64,000 bases of DNA from CAWCAW01 sp963714125 (GCA_963714125.1 OY970234.1:3410001-3474000); one strand, 5' to 3'; positions 16,960 to 25,732 are shown, numbered from the stretch's first letter. Notes: a model not told the origin generated them from the sequence alone. Made by a program: numbers and translations.

Positions 16960-17955
16960 CTACTTGACGGCCACCGGGTTGACCGGAGATCCGAGACCGT
17001 TTGTAAAAGGGAGCGGAGTGGCGTCGAGAAGGAACGTGTACACCCCATCGGCGGCGCAGTCGGCGGCCAGCTCGTCGAGCATCCAGTTCTGACCCTGGGT
17101 CATGCCCATCTCGACGATGTGCAGGAGGTGCACCGGTAGATAGATGTCGCTGTACTCGCACGGCAACACTTCGAGCGACAGTGTGTCGATGGCCGTGGCG
17201 GCCACATCGTGATCGAAGAACCACTGAGCGCTGCCCATCGACAAGCCGGGCGCGGGCACCATGTAGTTCAAGACGTCGGAGAACTTGAAGACGTTCGGCA
17301 CCGGAATGGCCGTTCCGCCGGTCGGGAATCGGCCCCGCATGTGCAGCTGCGCCATCTGGCCGGTGCGCACGAGCACGACGTCGCCTGATTCGATGGTCAC
17401 GCCGGCCATCTGAGCGGCGGCGTCGAGGTCATCGCAGGTGATGGCGTACCCACCGGGGAGCACTTCCTCACCCTTGGCGCGCGCCACGTCGAGGAGCACT
17501 CCCCTACTGACCAGCGAATCGACCAGATGAATGCCGCAGCGCGACGCTCCGGCCGAGGTGACGGAGGAGGCCGGAAACCCGTTGTAGAGCTTGCCGTCGT
17601 AACTGACATGAGCGAGGCCGTCCCAGTGCGTGGCGCACTGCAGCGGCATGACCACCACGTCCTCGTTGGCGCACACCCAATCGGGGTCGTCGCCCAAGGG
17701 CACGTTGATGTACGTCATGGAGCGGATGGGATTGAAGCGAGCGGGCACGATGCCCTTTTGCACACCTTCGGCTTCCGACAAAGCCAAAGCCAGAGGAAAG
17801 GCCTTACCGGTGCGAACGCAGGCCGCACCACGTCGACGCACGTCGTCGGTGATGAAATTGAGGGTACCGAGTTGGTCCTCTGGCCCCCAACGACCCCAGT
17901 TGTTCACCCGGCTGGCAATGGCGCGATACGCGTCGTACCTGTTGTCGGCGTCCAT
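16960..17955 (-). CDS. cyclase family protein (kynurenine formamidase-like metal hydrolase)
   Basis: 331 aa, PF04199-type fold. The metal-binding signature is CATHWDGLAH (about 107-116), the local form of HxGTHxDxPxH, with supporting motifs GDVVLVRTG and DTLSLEV. The N-terminal NNWGRWGPEDQLGTLN motif is typical of the subfamily in actinobacteria and proteobacteria. Members hydrolyse amide, ester or cyclic bonds of aromatic or alicyclic compounds. It converges with the preceding hypothetical gene. Substrate unknown; a catabolic role fits the neighbourhood. Confidence 0.85.
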   Translation of the reverse strand: MDADNRYDAYRAIASRVNNWGRWGPEDQLGTLNFITDDVRRRGAACVRTGKAFPLALALSEAEGVQKGIVPARFNPIRSMTYINVPLGDDPDWVCANEDVVVMPLQCATHWDGLAHVSYDGKLYNGFPASSVTSAGASRCGIHLVDSLVSRGVLLDVARAKGEEVLPGGYAITCDDLDAAAQMAGVTIESGDVVLVRTGQMAQLHMRGRFPTGGTAIPVPNVFKFSDVLNYMVPAPGLSMGSAQWFFDHDVAATAIDTLSLEVLPCEYSDIYLPVHLLHIVEMGMTQGQNWMLDELAADCAADGVYTFLLDATPLPFTNGLGSPVNPVAVK

Positions 17956-18001
17956 GGTGGCGGCACGTTAGCGCCCGTAGGCCATGGGCTGTCGGTCGCA
18001 C

Positions 18002-18967
18002 TTACGTGCCGGCGTGCCCCTCGGCGGCTTGCAGGAACTGCTGGTATCCCACCACCTCGTTCGAGGGAGGGGCGACGATGCTTGCCGACGCGCCATAGTG
18101 CGAAAAGTCGAGGGTCTCACTCACCGCGGCCGTCTCCGAGGCCACCTGCAGACTCATGGCCAGCTTGACTTGACGCAGCAATCCGGCGCTGTCGATGGCG
18201 ACGTCGCAGCGGAGGTTGTCGAGGTTGACGTTGGCTACCGCCTGACGCATCCACGATGGCAGACTGGCCTGAGACAGATCCCGGGTCAACGCGCCATGAC
18301 TGAGCGTGACGGCGTAGCCCTGCACCGCCACGCCACCGATGTTCGAAGGTCCCGTGGCCACCACGGTGCCGCCGTTTTGGGCCAGCAGATGCAACATGGC
18401 GATCGGGTTGCTCGTCGAGCCCAACGAACCTGTGCCGGAGGCGCTGGCGGCGGAGATCTCAGCAAGATCGAGTGACACCCACGACTTGCCGGGCACCACC
18501 GCACTGATCCCGGGAACTTGTTCGTAGAGCGTCTTACCGAGGTATTCGATGTGGACGCTCTGCGCTTGGGCGTTGCCCGTGACGTTCACCTGCATCTGCA
18601 GGGCGTTGTGCGCAAAGTCGATCGCACCGGATCCCGTGGACTGGAAGCTCGTGCCCGCCTCGCTCCCCGTCATGGAAAACGTCAGATCGGCGCTGTGATC
18701 AGCCAGCGTCGAGTTGATCGAGGAGATGACCGTCGCCTGCGCGCTCTTGGTGCCGAAAACCCCGGCCGCCACGACGGCCACGACCACGGCGACAGCGACC
18801 GTTCCCGCGCCGACGACGACCCCGCCGCGTGAGCGGCGCGACGAGCGGCGCGACGGAGCCGGGGCCGGAGGCGGGGGGCCGGCCATTGCGTAGCCCACGG
18901 CCGGTGCCGAAGGGGCGGCCGACGACAGATCCGGCTCAGTGGCTTGGTACTTGGAGACTTCGTTCAT
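18002..18967 (-). CDS. membrane-anchored LppX/LprG-like extracytoplasmic protein
   Basis: 321 aa from ATG 18967. A cytoplasmic Pro-rich head (about 1-50) precedes one transmembrane helix (about 54-75). An extracytoplasmic domain follows, with repeated beta patterns such as ADLTFSMTGS and ALQMQVNVTG. This resembles the mycobacterial LppX/LprG lipid-binding fold, but no lipobox Cys is present, so it is anchored by the helix. TACAGT eight nt upstream of the ATG is a plausible -10, and no ribosome site is seen, so the message may be leaderless. Lipid or glycolipid binding is inference. Confidence 0.65.
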   Translation of the reverse strand: MNEVSKYQATEPDLSSAAPSAPAVGYAMAGPPPPAPAPSRRSSRRSRGGVVVGAGTVAVAVVVAVVAAGVFGTKSAQATVISSINSTLADHSADLTFSMTGSEAGTSFQSTGSGAIDFAHNALQMQVNVTGNAQAQSVHIEYLGKTLYEQVPGISAVVPGKSWVSLDLAEISAASASGTGSLGSTSNPIAMLHLLAQNGGTVVATGPSNIGGVAVQGYAVTLSHGALTRDLSQASLPSWMRQAVANVNLDNLRCDVAIDSAGLLRQVKLAMSLQVASETAAVSETLDFSHYGASASIVAPPSNEVVGYQQFLQAAEGHAGT

Positions 18968-19039
18968 ACAGAAAACTGTATTCACCGTCCGCGGCAGAAA
19001 CGCCACGATAGGTGGGTGAACGAAGGGTGGCGGGGAGGC

Positions 19040-20776
19040 TTATCCGGGAACCCCGGGGCGCACCACATGGCCGGGAAGATTCTCGGTGAGCACCTCGCCG
19101 TTGTGCACGACCGGCGTGCCGTTGACGATGGTCCAGTAAATCCCCTTGGGTCGGGCCGAGTACCGAGCCTCCCCACCAGGAAAGTCCTTCACCTGCTTCT
19201 TCGACTCCAGCTCGATGGTGTCGGGATCGAAGATGAAGGCGTCGGCCCAGTATCCCGGCAACAACATCCCCCGTCCTTCGAATCCGAGCAGGGCGGCGGG
19301 CACCTGCGTCATCTGCCGGATGCCTTCCTCCAAGCTCCACAGCTTTCGATCGCGCACCCAGAACGCCAGAAACGCGGTGGACCAATCCGACCCGTCGTCA
19401 CGGTCGAGATGCGCCCCACCATCGGACACGCCGATGATCATGGCCGGATGGCGCTGGCCCACGGCCACCGCCTCTTCCCATGACCGGCTCTTGTTGACGT
19501 AGCGGAACACGGTGGCCAGGTGCTCGTCGGCCGCCAAATCGAGCATGACATCAGCGGGCGATTGTCCCAACTCGGAGGCAATGTCGGCGATGGTGCGCCG
19601 GAGGAATTTCTCGTGCTCGGGACTCGACACTTCATCCACTTCGACGACGGACCAACGCGGCGGCGGCAGCGTGGAACCGAGTGCTCCGTCCTTATTGGGG
19701 TGCTCGACGGCGTTACGCATGGCGTCGCGCTGGGCGGGGTCGTGCAGCAACGCCATCTTCTCCTCAACCGACAACCCTGGACCCACCACCTTGTGCCACG
19801 ACGGCACGCCTTCGTACAGGTTGGTTCCGGTGTCGATGCGGAAGTCTCGGTCGAAAGGATGGTTGCGCAACAACGAGTAGATCCCCACGCCCTGGCGGCC
19901 GGCGTCATCGATCCAGCGGGCCACGTCATCCCAACCCGCTCCGGGGACGTCCACCTTGGAGCGGCCGCCCAGGCCCTGCAAGATGATGGGAAGTCGGCTC
20001 AAGGTCCCCAGGCGCACGAGCAGGTCTTTGTCTTGCTGGTCGAGCCCGCCGATGGCGCTGCGGTGCAAGTAAGAAATAGAGCCGCCGCGGTGCCGTCCGG
20101 CCTCGGCGCACAAGACTTCGAGCTCAGTCATCGAGGCGAAGCGGCTCGGCACGGGACGATCGTCGCCGTCGAGCTGCGTGGGCCCGTGGGAAGAGGAGAA
20201 ACCGGCCGCACCGGCGGCCATAGCCTCGGCCACCACTTCCCGCATGGCCTCGATCTCCTCGTCGGTGGCCTCACGTTCGGACCCGGCCTCGCCCATCACG
20301 GTGCGTCGCACCGCCGAGTGGCCCACGTAGCAGGCCATGTTCACGCCCAACTTGCCGACGCGACTCGACAGGAACTGCGGGAAGGTCTCGAAGTCCCACT
20401 GCACGGCGGAAAGCGCCACCGGCGACATACCTTCGACCTTGGCGAACATCCGGGCCAGGTAGTCGCGCTGGTCGGGCCGGTTGGGCGCCACCGAAAACCC
20501 ACAGTTCCCGGCCAGCACCGTCGTCACGCCGTGGTACACGCTCGAGGTGGCATGGGGCTCAAAGGTGATCTGGGGGTCGTAGTGCGTGTGGGCGTCCACG
20601 ATGCCCGACGCCACGTGCAGACCATCGGCGTCGATGATGCTGTCGGCGTCATCGGGGTTGACGAACCCGATCTTGGCCACGCGGCCGTCTTTGACGGCCA
20701 CATCGCCGCGCCGACGGGCCAACCCGCTCCCGTCGACGACGATGCCGCCCATGATGGCCAGGTCGAAGCTGCTCAC
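19040..20776 (-). CDS. amidohydrolase, N-acyl-D-amino-acid deacylase family
   Basis: 578 aa. The metal-dependent hydrolase signature is SGIVDAHTHYDPQ, following the DLAIMGGIVVDGSG opening of D-aminoacylases. Other family marks are LAGNCGFSVAP, AGAAGFSSSHG and GVSDGGAHLD. GTG 20776 is chosen because AAAGGAG sits six nt upstream and the protein then begins at the conserved beta strand; a longer frame upstream has unrelated low-complexity sequence. It lies 46 nt downstream of the aldehyde dehydrogenase on the same strand. In mixed catabolic clusters, members hydrolyse various cyclic or N-acyl substrates, so the true substrate is open. Confidence 0.88.
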   Translation of the reverse strand: MSSFDLAIMGGIVVDGSGLARRRGDVAVKDGRVAKIGFVNPDDADSIIDADGLHVASGIVDAHTHYDPQITFEPHATSSVYHGVTTVLAGNCGFSVAPNRPDQRDYLARMFAKVEGMSPVALSAVQWDFETFPQFLSSRVGKLGVNMACYVGHSAVRRTVMGEAGSEREATDEEIEAMREVVAEAMAAGAAGFSSSHGPTQLDGDDRPVPSRFASMTELEVLCAEAGRHRGGSISYLHRSAIGGLDQQDKDLLVRLGTLSRLPIILQGLGGRSKVDVPGAGWDDVARWIDDAGRQGVGIYSLLRNHPFDRDFRIDTGTNLYEGVPSWHKVVGPGLSVEEKMALLHDPAQRDAMRNAVEHPNKDGALGSTLPPPRWSVVEVDEVSSPEHEKFLRRTIADIASELGQSPADVMLDLAADEHLATVFRYVNKSRSWEEAVAVGQRHPAMIIGVSDGGAHLDRDDGSDWSTAFLAFWVRDRKLWSLEEGIRQMTQVPAALLGFEGRGMLLPGYWADAFIFDPDTIELESKKQVKDFPGGEARYSARPKGIYWTIVNGTPVVHNGEVLTENLPGHVVRPGVPG

Positions 20777-20822
20777 ATGTACTCCTTTAGCCCGTAGCCC
20801 GCTCGAGCCCGTTTCGCAGGCC

Positions 20823-22286
20823 CTAGCCCGCCCAGATGATCGACTGCAGCTCCGAATACGCCTCGAGGCCGTAGTCGCCTCCGTCGCGTCCGACACCGGA
20901 CATCTTGAATCCACCGAAAGGCGCCTCGTGGTTGCGCTGGGCGGTGTTGATGCCGACGTGGCCGGCGCGTAGCTGCTTGGCCACCCGAAACGCCTTGGCC
21001 GTGTCGCCGGAGAACACATAGTCATAGAGCCCGAAATCGCTGTCGTTTGCGATGGCGATGCCCTCGTCCTCCTCGTCGAAGGGGACGACGACAACTACCG
21101 GACCGAAGATCTCCTCGCGGGCCACGCCCATGGCGTTGGTACCGACCAGCAGCGTGGGCTCGATGTAGAAGCCTCGTTCGAGGTGCCCGGGGCGCCCGCC
21201 GCCCACGATGAGCTCGGCTCCCTCAGCCCGACCGGCGGCGATGTGATCCTCGACCCGACCGCGCTGCAAGGCGGAAATCAAAGGGCCCACCACCGTGTCG
21301 GCTTCGGTGGGGTCACCGACCTTGAGCACCGTGGCATAGCGCGACAAGCCTTCGACCACCTGGTCGAACACCGAACGTTGCACCACGGCGCGCGTCGGAG
21401 CGGTACAGATCTGTCCGGAGTGAAAGCTCCATGTGGAGCCGATGCACCCCACGGCCGCCTTGACATCGGCGTCGTCGAAGACCACGCAAGCGCCCTTGCC
21501 CCCGAGCTCGAGAAGCAGTCGCTTCATGGTGCGACCCCCGCTCTCGGCGATGCGGGTGCCCACCTGCGTCGAGCCCGTGAAGCTGATCATGTCGACGTGG
21601 CGGGAGTCGACGAGGGCGGCGGCGGGGCCCGGGTCGACGGAGTTGATCAGGTTGATCACGCCGGGCGGGAAACCGACCTCATCGAGGATGCGAGCGAGTT
21701 CGACGATGGCCAGGGGATCTTGGGGGGCGGGCTTGACCACCACCGTGTTGCCCATGGCGAGCGCGGGGGCCACCTTGCCGGCCATGTTCACAAGCGGAAA
21801 GTTGAACGACGTGATGCACGTCACCACCCCGACGGGCTGGCGCATGACCAAGGCAGACACCAAACCACCTGGGGCCAGCGGCGTGGCCATGGCCACCTGG
21901 GGGGCCAGCGGCCGCTGGGCGATGTGGCGCACCTCGCGCGAGTAACGGTCGAAACGGTCGGCGGCCACCGGCACCTGCATGCGCGAACCCACCGCCGCAG
22001 TCGCTCCGGTCTCGGCGATGACGAGGGGGAGGATGTCTTTGGCCTTGGCCCGGATGCCCTGGGCGGCCCTCGCCATCAGCGCTAGGCGCTCCTCGGCCGG
22101 GGTGGCCGCCCAACCCGGCAGGGCTTCGGCGGCAGCGGCGGCGGCGGCTTCAGCGTCGGCCACCGACGCGTTGGGAGCTTGGCCAACGACCTCTTCGGTG
22201 GCGGGGTTGATGACGTCGTAGGTGCCTGCGGAAGCGTCCACCCACTTGCCGCCGATGAGGAGCTGGCTCTCGTTGTACTGGGCCAT
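20823..22286 (-). CDS. aldehyde dehydrogenase family protein
   Basis: 487 aa. Cofactor and catalytic residues are in place: N162 in TSFNFP, K185 in VVKPAP, FTGST (236-240), E260 in LELGGKG and C294 in GQICTAP. It oxidises an aldehyde to the acid with NAD(P). ATG 22286 has no clear ribosome site and lies 22 nt from a CTGAC-N5-GTCAG operator, consistent with a short or absent leader. It heads a unit with the amidohydrolase. Its substrate is unknown; the shared operator links it to the steroid-type genes. Confidence 0.92.
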   Translation of the reverse strand: MAQYNESQLLIGGKWVDASAGTYDVINPATEEVVGQAPNASVADAEAAAAAAAEALPGWAATPAEERLALMARAAQGIRAKAKDILPLVIAETGATAAVGSRMQVPVAADRFDRYSREVRHIAQRPLAPQVAMATPLAPGGLVSALVMRQPVGVVTCITSFNFPLVNMAGKVAPALAMGNTVVVKPAPQDPLAIVELARILDEVGFPPGVINLINSVDPGPAAALVDSRHVDMISFTGSTQVGTRIAESGGRTMKRLLLELGGKGACVVFDDADVKAAVGCIGSTWSFHSGQICTAPTRAVVQRSVFDQVVEGLSRYATVLKVGDPTEADTVVGPLISALQRGRVEDHIAAGRAEGAELIVGGGRPGHLERGFYIEPTLLVGTNAMGVAREEIFGPVVVVVPFDEEDEGIAIANDSDFGLYDYVFSGDTAKAFRVAKQLRAGHVGINTAQRNHEAPFGGFKMSGVGRDGGDYGLEAYSELQSIIWAG

Positions 22287-22308
22287 ATTTGGGATGCTAC
22301 GCCACCAT

Positions 22309-22323
22309 CTGACGCGGTGTCAG
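22309..22323. promoter_or_regulatory. CTGAC-N5-GTCAG operator, copy 2 (aldehyde dehydrogenase promoter)
   Basis: CTGACGCGGTGTCAG has 5-bp perfect arms. It leaves 22 nt to the aldehyde dehydrogenase ATG at 22286. The mobile element begins 16 nt to its right. With the element and one target copy removed, the thiolase-like ATG (now 25873) would lie 22 nt on the other side, so it was probably a shared divergent operator. Confidence 0.75.
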
Positions 22324-22330
22324 GTCCGCT

Positions 22331-22339
22331 GCTAGGTTC
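22331..22339. repeat. target-site duplication, left copy
   Basis: GCTAGGTTC directly abuts the left end of the mobile element and is identical to 25858-25866 at the right end. Confidence 0.9.
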
Positions 22340-22361
22340 GGCTTTGCACCTAAACCGACCA
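22340..22361 (+). repeat. terminal inverted repeat, left
   Basis: Begins GGCTTTGCACCTAAA and continues CCGACCA. It matches the reverse complement of 25836-25857 except at positions 12 and 16. Confidence 0.88.
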
Positions 22362-22628
22362 TTTGCACCAAAAGTCGGACGTCTGCACCAAAAGCGAGCG
22401 AACACCGCAAACCTCCGGCGTTGGGAGTCCAGGAGCGGCCAGAGAGGCGGTCGAGAGCGTCAGTGCCATCTGCAATAATCTGATCCAACCGGGCAAGTCC
22501 GTCTGCTCATCTCAGCCCGCTGGATTTGGCACATTCTCTAGTGTCATCCGGGGGGGTTCTGTGTTATGACCAGAGGGTTCGCCTTTACCACACCGAAGTC
22601 TCTCGGGGGTGGACAGCCGGTAGAATCC

Positions 22629-22658
22629 TTGACAGGAACTTAAGAAAGGCCGTAAGTT
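22629..22658 (+). promoter_or_regulatory. probable promoter of the Panacea operon
   Basis: TTGACA (22629-22634) and TAAGTT (22653-22658) are separated by 18 bp. The -35 is a perfect consensus and the -10 is weak. The Panacea gene starts 52 nt downstream. The rest of the 370-bp left end holds the subterminal repeats and no convincing gene. Confidence 0.5.
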
Positions 22659-22710
22659 ATGGCCCAGGGCCACTACTGGCGCGCGGCCAATCACGGAGAG
22701 TAGCAGCACG

Positions 22711-23307
22711 ATGACCACGACGACAGCGACGCCGAAGATGCCGTTCGACAGGGAGAAGTTCGCCGAACTGCTCCTGTATGTCGCTTCGCGCATGGCGGGC
22801 GACCCTGCCTACGGCAGCGTGAAGGAGAACAAGGTCCTGTTCTTTTCCGACGTGATCCATTACGCGGAGTATGGGCAGCCAATTAGCGGTGCCACGTACA
22901 TCCATCGCCCCAAAGGGCCTGCTCCGAAGGGCCTCCGTGCCATCCAGGAGGAATTGATTCGCTCCGGGGCGGCTGACTTGGCAATTCTCAGGTCGCGGGG
23001 CAGGGTTCAGAAGATCATGTTCGCCAAGCGAGAGGCGGACCTTACGCGTTTCTCGGGCACCGAGATCGCCGTAGTGGACGACGTAATTCGTGCCCTAGCT
23101 GACAGTACGGGTGAGCAGGCGAGCGATATCTCGCACAAGCTGGCTGGCTGGTACGTCACTCAGGAGGGTGAGGTCATCCCCTACGAAGCCACATTCCTTT
23201 ATGAAGGATCACTGACAGAGCGCGATATCCTGCACGGGCAACAGGTCGCGGCCGGATTGCAGCAGGAGTTGCAGAATGCAGGGTTCCCTTCCGCCGACGC
23301 CGCCTAG
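22711..23307 (+). CDS. Panacea (DUF4065/SocA-like) domain protein, candidate antitoxin
   Basis: 198 aa. The Panacea fold is recognised by the opening FDREKFAELLLYVASRM, the VKENKVLFFSDVIHYAEYG stretch and PISGATYIHRPKGPAPKGL, all within residues 12-75. The domain is the antitoxin part of PanAT systems and of Caulobacter SocA. GGAGAG upstream of ATG 22711 supports the start. The downstream small gene overlaps its end by 32 bp, the tight coupling usual for toxin-antitoxin pairs. As element cargo it could stabilise the element or act in phage defence. Confidence 0.8.
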   Translation: MTTTTATPKMPFDREKFAELLLYVASRMAGDPAYGSVKENKVLFFSDVIHYAEYGQPISGATYIHRPKGPAPKGLRAIQEELIRSGAADLAILRSRGRVQKIMFAKREADLTRFSGTEIAVVDDVIRALADSTGEQASDISHKLAGWYVTQEGEVIPYEATFLYEGSLTERDILHGQQVAAGLQQELQNAGFPSADAA

Positions 23308-23596
23308 AGATCTTCGGGAGGAGCCGTCTTTTGAGGCTCAATCCAAACTCCTTGAAAATAGCGCGCAACGGCTAGACGAGAAGCTGTACGGAATAACGTG
23401 GGCTATTGCGCGCTCTGCCGAAAGCTTTCCTCAAGTAAAGGGCACGCCCTTTCGAATGGCCCGGGCTCAGGCGCGGGTCGGTGAGCCCATCTTGAGAGTT
23501 CTGTTCACTATCAACTCGGCTGAACTTTGCTCGTTATGGTGGATCGACCAGGCAGATGATCTCGGGGAAGAAGACGCTTCCGACGACGGCGACTGA
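23276..23596 (+). CDS. small protein overlapping the Panacea gene, candidate toxin
   Basis: 106 aa. Translation starts inside the Panacea gene at ATG 23276, with AGGAG eight nt upstream. The core pattern LDEKLYGITWAIARSAESFP, then a basic stretch, then ILRVLFTINSAELCSLWWID ends in an acidic tail. The strand order and closing hydrophobic strands recall RelE/ParE-type small toxins, but catalytic residues cannot be assigned. Toxin identity rests mainly on size, overlap and Panacea partnership. Confidence 0.6.
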   Translation: MQGSLPPTPPRDLREEPSFEAQSKLLENSAQRLDEKLYGITWAIARSAESFPQVKGTPFRMARAQARVGEPILRVLFTINSAELCSLWWIDQADDLGEEDASDDGD

Positions 23597-23639
23597 ACTT
23601 TCGGTCGTAGGTCTCTAGGCAGACCCAATACGCGCCGCC

Positions 23640-23813
23640 CTATGGCGTATCCCGCCTGGGACGGAACCAGTACGGGGACTTGCAGGTCGCGTTCGGACAC
23701 ACCTTCGGGGGGCCGTCGCCTCGCGGCACCCACTCGTGCCCACAACGGTGGCATCGGTAACCCCAAACCTGGACCTTCTTTGCGTCTGCGAAGGTCTCGG
23801 GAAATTTCACCAT
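23640..23813 (-). CDS. 57-aa zinc-ribbon protein, leaderless
   Basis: Begins MVKFPETFADAKKVQVWGYR, then CHRCGHEWVPRG, then VCPNATCKSPYWFRPRR. Ligands C21, C24, C39 and C44 form a zinc ribbon. Similar tiny ribbons (C..CG..W.PR....P..CP.C.SPYW) are widespread and often sit by toxin-antitoxin or regulatory genes. A TATACT -10 (23822-23827, minus strand) is only eight nt from the ATG, so the mRNA is probably leaderless. It is antisense to no strong gene and divergent from the transposase promoter. A DNA-binding or regulatory role is inference. Confidence 0.7.
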   Translation of the reverse strand: MVKFPETFADAKKVQVWGYRCHRCGHEWVPRGDGPPKVCPNATCKSPYWFRPRRDTP

Positions 23814-23840
23814 ACCGGGACAGTATATCCCGATTGGGTA

Positions 23841-23869
23841 TTGACTGCTATAGCCTGATTCGGTATAGT
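23841..23869 (+). promoter_or_regulatory. strong promoter for the transposase
   Basis: TTGACT (23841-23846) and TATAGT (23864-23869) are separated by exactly 17 bp, close to sigma-70 consensus. Transcription would start about 45 nt before the transposase ATG. A minus-strand TATACT overlaps the left side, making a compact divergent promoter. Confidence 0.65.
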
Positions 23870-23919
23870 CGTACTAGGTACACAGTACGGCGAGGGAGCC
23901 CGAGCTGGACGCAAGACAG

Positions 23920-25143
23920 ATGCGAGGAATGGCAATCGCAGCGACGGCAAGGCTGCGTCGGACCAAGGCGGGGTGGTCTGTTCCCTCCCAGTCCACGGTC
24001 AGGCGCTACTACGAGGTCACGTCTGACTTGCCGGGCACGCTCGGCCTGGTGTGTAGCTGCCCCGACTACGAGCTGCGGGGGATGCCCTGTAAGCACATCA
24101 TCGCCGTGGAGATCACGGTGAAGCGTGAGACCCCCGATGGCGGGGTGCTGACCGAAAGCGTCAAGGTCACCTACGCCCAACCGTGGAGCGCCTACAACGC
24201 CGCTCAGTGCGAGGAAAAGGAACGATTCCTCCCGATGCTGGCCGACTTGTGCAGCACGATCACCCAGCCGCCGCAGGGTCGTGGGCGTCCCCGTCTGCCG
24301 ATGAGCGATATGGCGTTCGCTGCCGTGTCCAAGGTCTACGCGGGTCTGTCGGCTCGACGTTTTGACAGTGACGTGCGAGAGAACACAGAGAAGGGTCTGA
24401 CGGCTCAGGACCCTCACTTCAACAGTGTGCTTCGCTACCTCCGCTCACCTGAAATGACTCCACTCCTGCGCGGCCTGGTCGAGTTGTCGGCGCTGCCTCT
24501 AAAAGCCGTTGAAACCGACTTCGCCGTGGATTCCACCGGATTTACCACCACTCGTTTTGAGCGTTGGTACGACCACAAGTGGGGCAAAGAACGATCGAAA
24601 CGCGAGTGGATCAAGTTGCACGCCATGACGGGCGTTCGGACGAACATCGTCACAGCCGTCGAGTTGTCGGGCGGATTTGCTCACGACAGCACGTACTTCC
24701 AGCCCCTGATCGCCACGACCGTTCAAAACTTCATCCCACGGGACGTGACAGGGGACAAGGCGTACTCGTCCAAAGCGAACCACCAAGCGGTTGTCGACGC
24801 GGGTGGTACGCCCTATATCCCTTTCAAGGGTGTGCCCGCTCTAGAAGGCATCATGCCGACCATCTCAGCCGAAACCAGTGTCTTCTACCGGATGCAACAC
24901 CTGTTCGCCTACCAGCGGGACACGTTCCTCAGTCATTACCACCAGCGGTCGAACGTCGAGACCACGTTCAGCATGATCAAAAGGAAGTTTGGCGACAGCC
25001 TGCGATCCAAGTCCGATGTGGGGCAGATGAACGAGGTCTTGTGCAAGGTGATCTGCCACAACCTGTGCGTGCTTATCGCCAGCATTCACGAGCTGGGTTT
25101 GACCGCGCCGGAGTTCACAGCTCGGCCCGCGGTCGCGGTGTAA
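23920..25143 (+). CDS. DDE transposase with N-terminal SWIM zinc finger
   Basis: 407 aa. Residues 45-59 are a SWIM finger, CSCPDYELRGMPCKH (C-x-C-x9-C-x-H). The catalytic core is a DDE/RNase H fold of IS4/IS5 character: D204 in AVDSTGF, D279 in TGDKAYSS and E347 in NVETTFSMIKRKF. It should cut and join the element ends. The SWIM finger may recognise the subterminal TGCACC repeats. ATG 23920 is used; a second ATG lies three codons later. It converges with the DUF4145 gene four nt away. The exact IS family is not assigned. Confidence 0.88.
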   Translation: MRGMAIAATARLRRTKAGWSVPSQSTVRRYYEVTSDLPGTLGLVCSCPDYELRGMPCKHIIAVEITVKRETPDGGVLTESVKVTYAQPWSAYNAAQCEEKERFLPMLADLCSTITQPPQGRGRPRLPMSDMAFAAVSKVYAGLSARRFDSDVRENTEKGLTAQDPHFNSVLRYLRSPEMTPLLRGLVELSALPLKAVETDFAVDSTGFTTTRFERWYDHKWGKERSKREWIKLHAMTGVRTNIVTAVELSGGFAHDSTYFQPLIATTVQNFIPRDVTGDKAYSSKANHQAVVDAGGTPYIPFKGVPALEGIMPTISAETSVFYRMQHLFAYQRDTFLSHYHQRSNVETTFSMIKRKFGDSLRSKSDVGQMNEVLCKVICHNLCVLIASIHELGLTAPEFTARPAVAV

Positions 25144-25147
25144 GGCC

Positions 25148-25732
25148 TTAGGGGCTGCTCGCAGGGGGCGCGGGCGGAATAATCAATGCTGGTAGCTCGT
25201 AGATCGCCTCCAGAAGGTGCTCGGTGATAGTGGCGGTCATGGCTGCCTCCGGCTCCGTGGAGGCCGGGAGTTCGTGGTTGGCGATGTTTCCCCTCTTGCG
25301 CACCTGATCAACGACGGGTTTGAGTCCCGTGGTGATGTATCCGGCCGCCTCAAGAGCGTCCACATACTCCGTGAAGTTCTTTCCTTCGGGCGCGCTCGCC
25401 ACGCCAACTGCAAGGTGCATGAGGATCTTCCGGCACATCATTTCTGACGCCGTAAAGGCACCGACGGCGTAGGACTGCCGCGCCTCTTTCCAAGCGGCCT
25501 CGACCTCGTTGGGCAGACCCTTGACGACTCGACCAGCGGCGAGGGTGGGAAACACCGACCCGTCCTGAGTCTTGACGCTGCCCTTCTTGCAGTGCGGGCA
25601 TTGCAGCCAAAGGGTGGCGTCCCGAGCGTTGCTCTGCTGCTGGGCTGGGGTATTCCCGCCCGGCCACCCATATACAACGTCAGCGGAGATTCCCCGCTCA
25701 CAGCGCCCGCAGGTGATGGGCCAAGTGGGCAT
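25148..25732 (-). CDS. DUF4145 domain protein
   Basis: 194 aa. An N-terminal zinc ribbon (CGRC ... CPHC, about 8-47) precedes a helical DUF4145 domain with AWKEARQSYAVGAFTASEMM and VRKRGNIANHEL. DUF4145 proteins are often found with restriction or other defence genes and on mobile DNA. ATG 25732 gives the normal family start. It is the outermost cargo gene, with its promoter facing in from the right end. Biochemical function is unknown. Confidence 0.78.
   Translation of the reverse strand: MPTWPITCGRCERGISADVVYGWPGGNTPAQQQSNARDATLWLQCPHCKKGSVKTQDGSVFPTLAAGRVVKGLPNEVEAAWKEARQSYAVGAFTASEMMCRKILMHLAVGVASAPEGKNFTEYVDALEAAGYITTGLKPVVDQVRKRGNIANHELPASTEPEAAMTATITEHLLEAIYELPALIIPPAPPASSP

Noticed and set aside
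19520..20797. 425-codon plus-strand open frame opposite the D-aminoacylase-like gene
   Set aside because: Fully antisense to a gene with clear metal-binding motifs; composition typical of a shadow frame.
22340..22400. Short direct repeats as a CRISPR array
   Set aside because: Repeats are about 10 bp, irregularly spaced, and lie at an element end with inverted copies at the other end; no cas genes.
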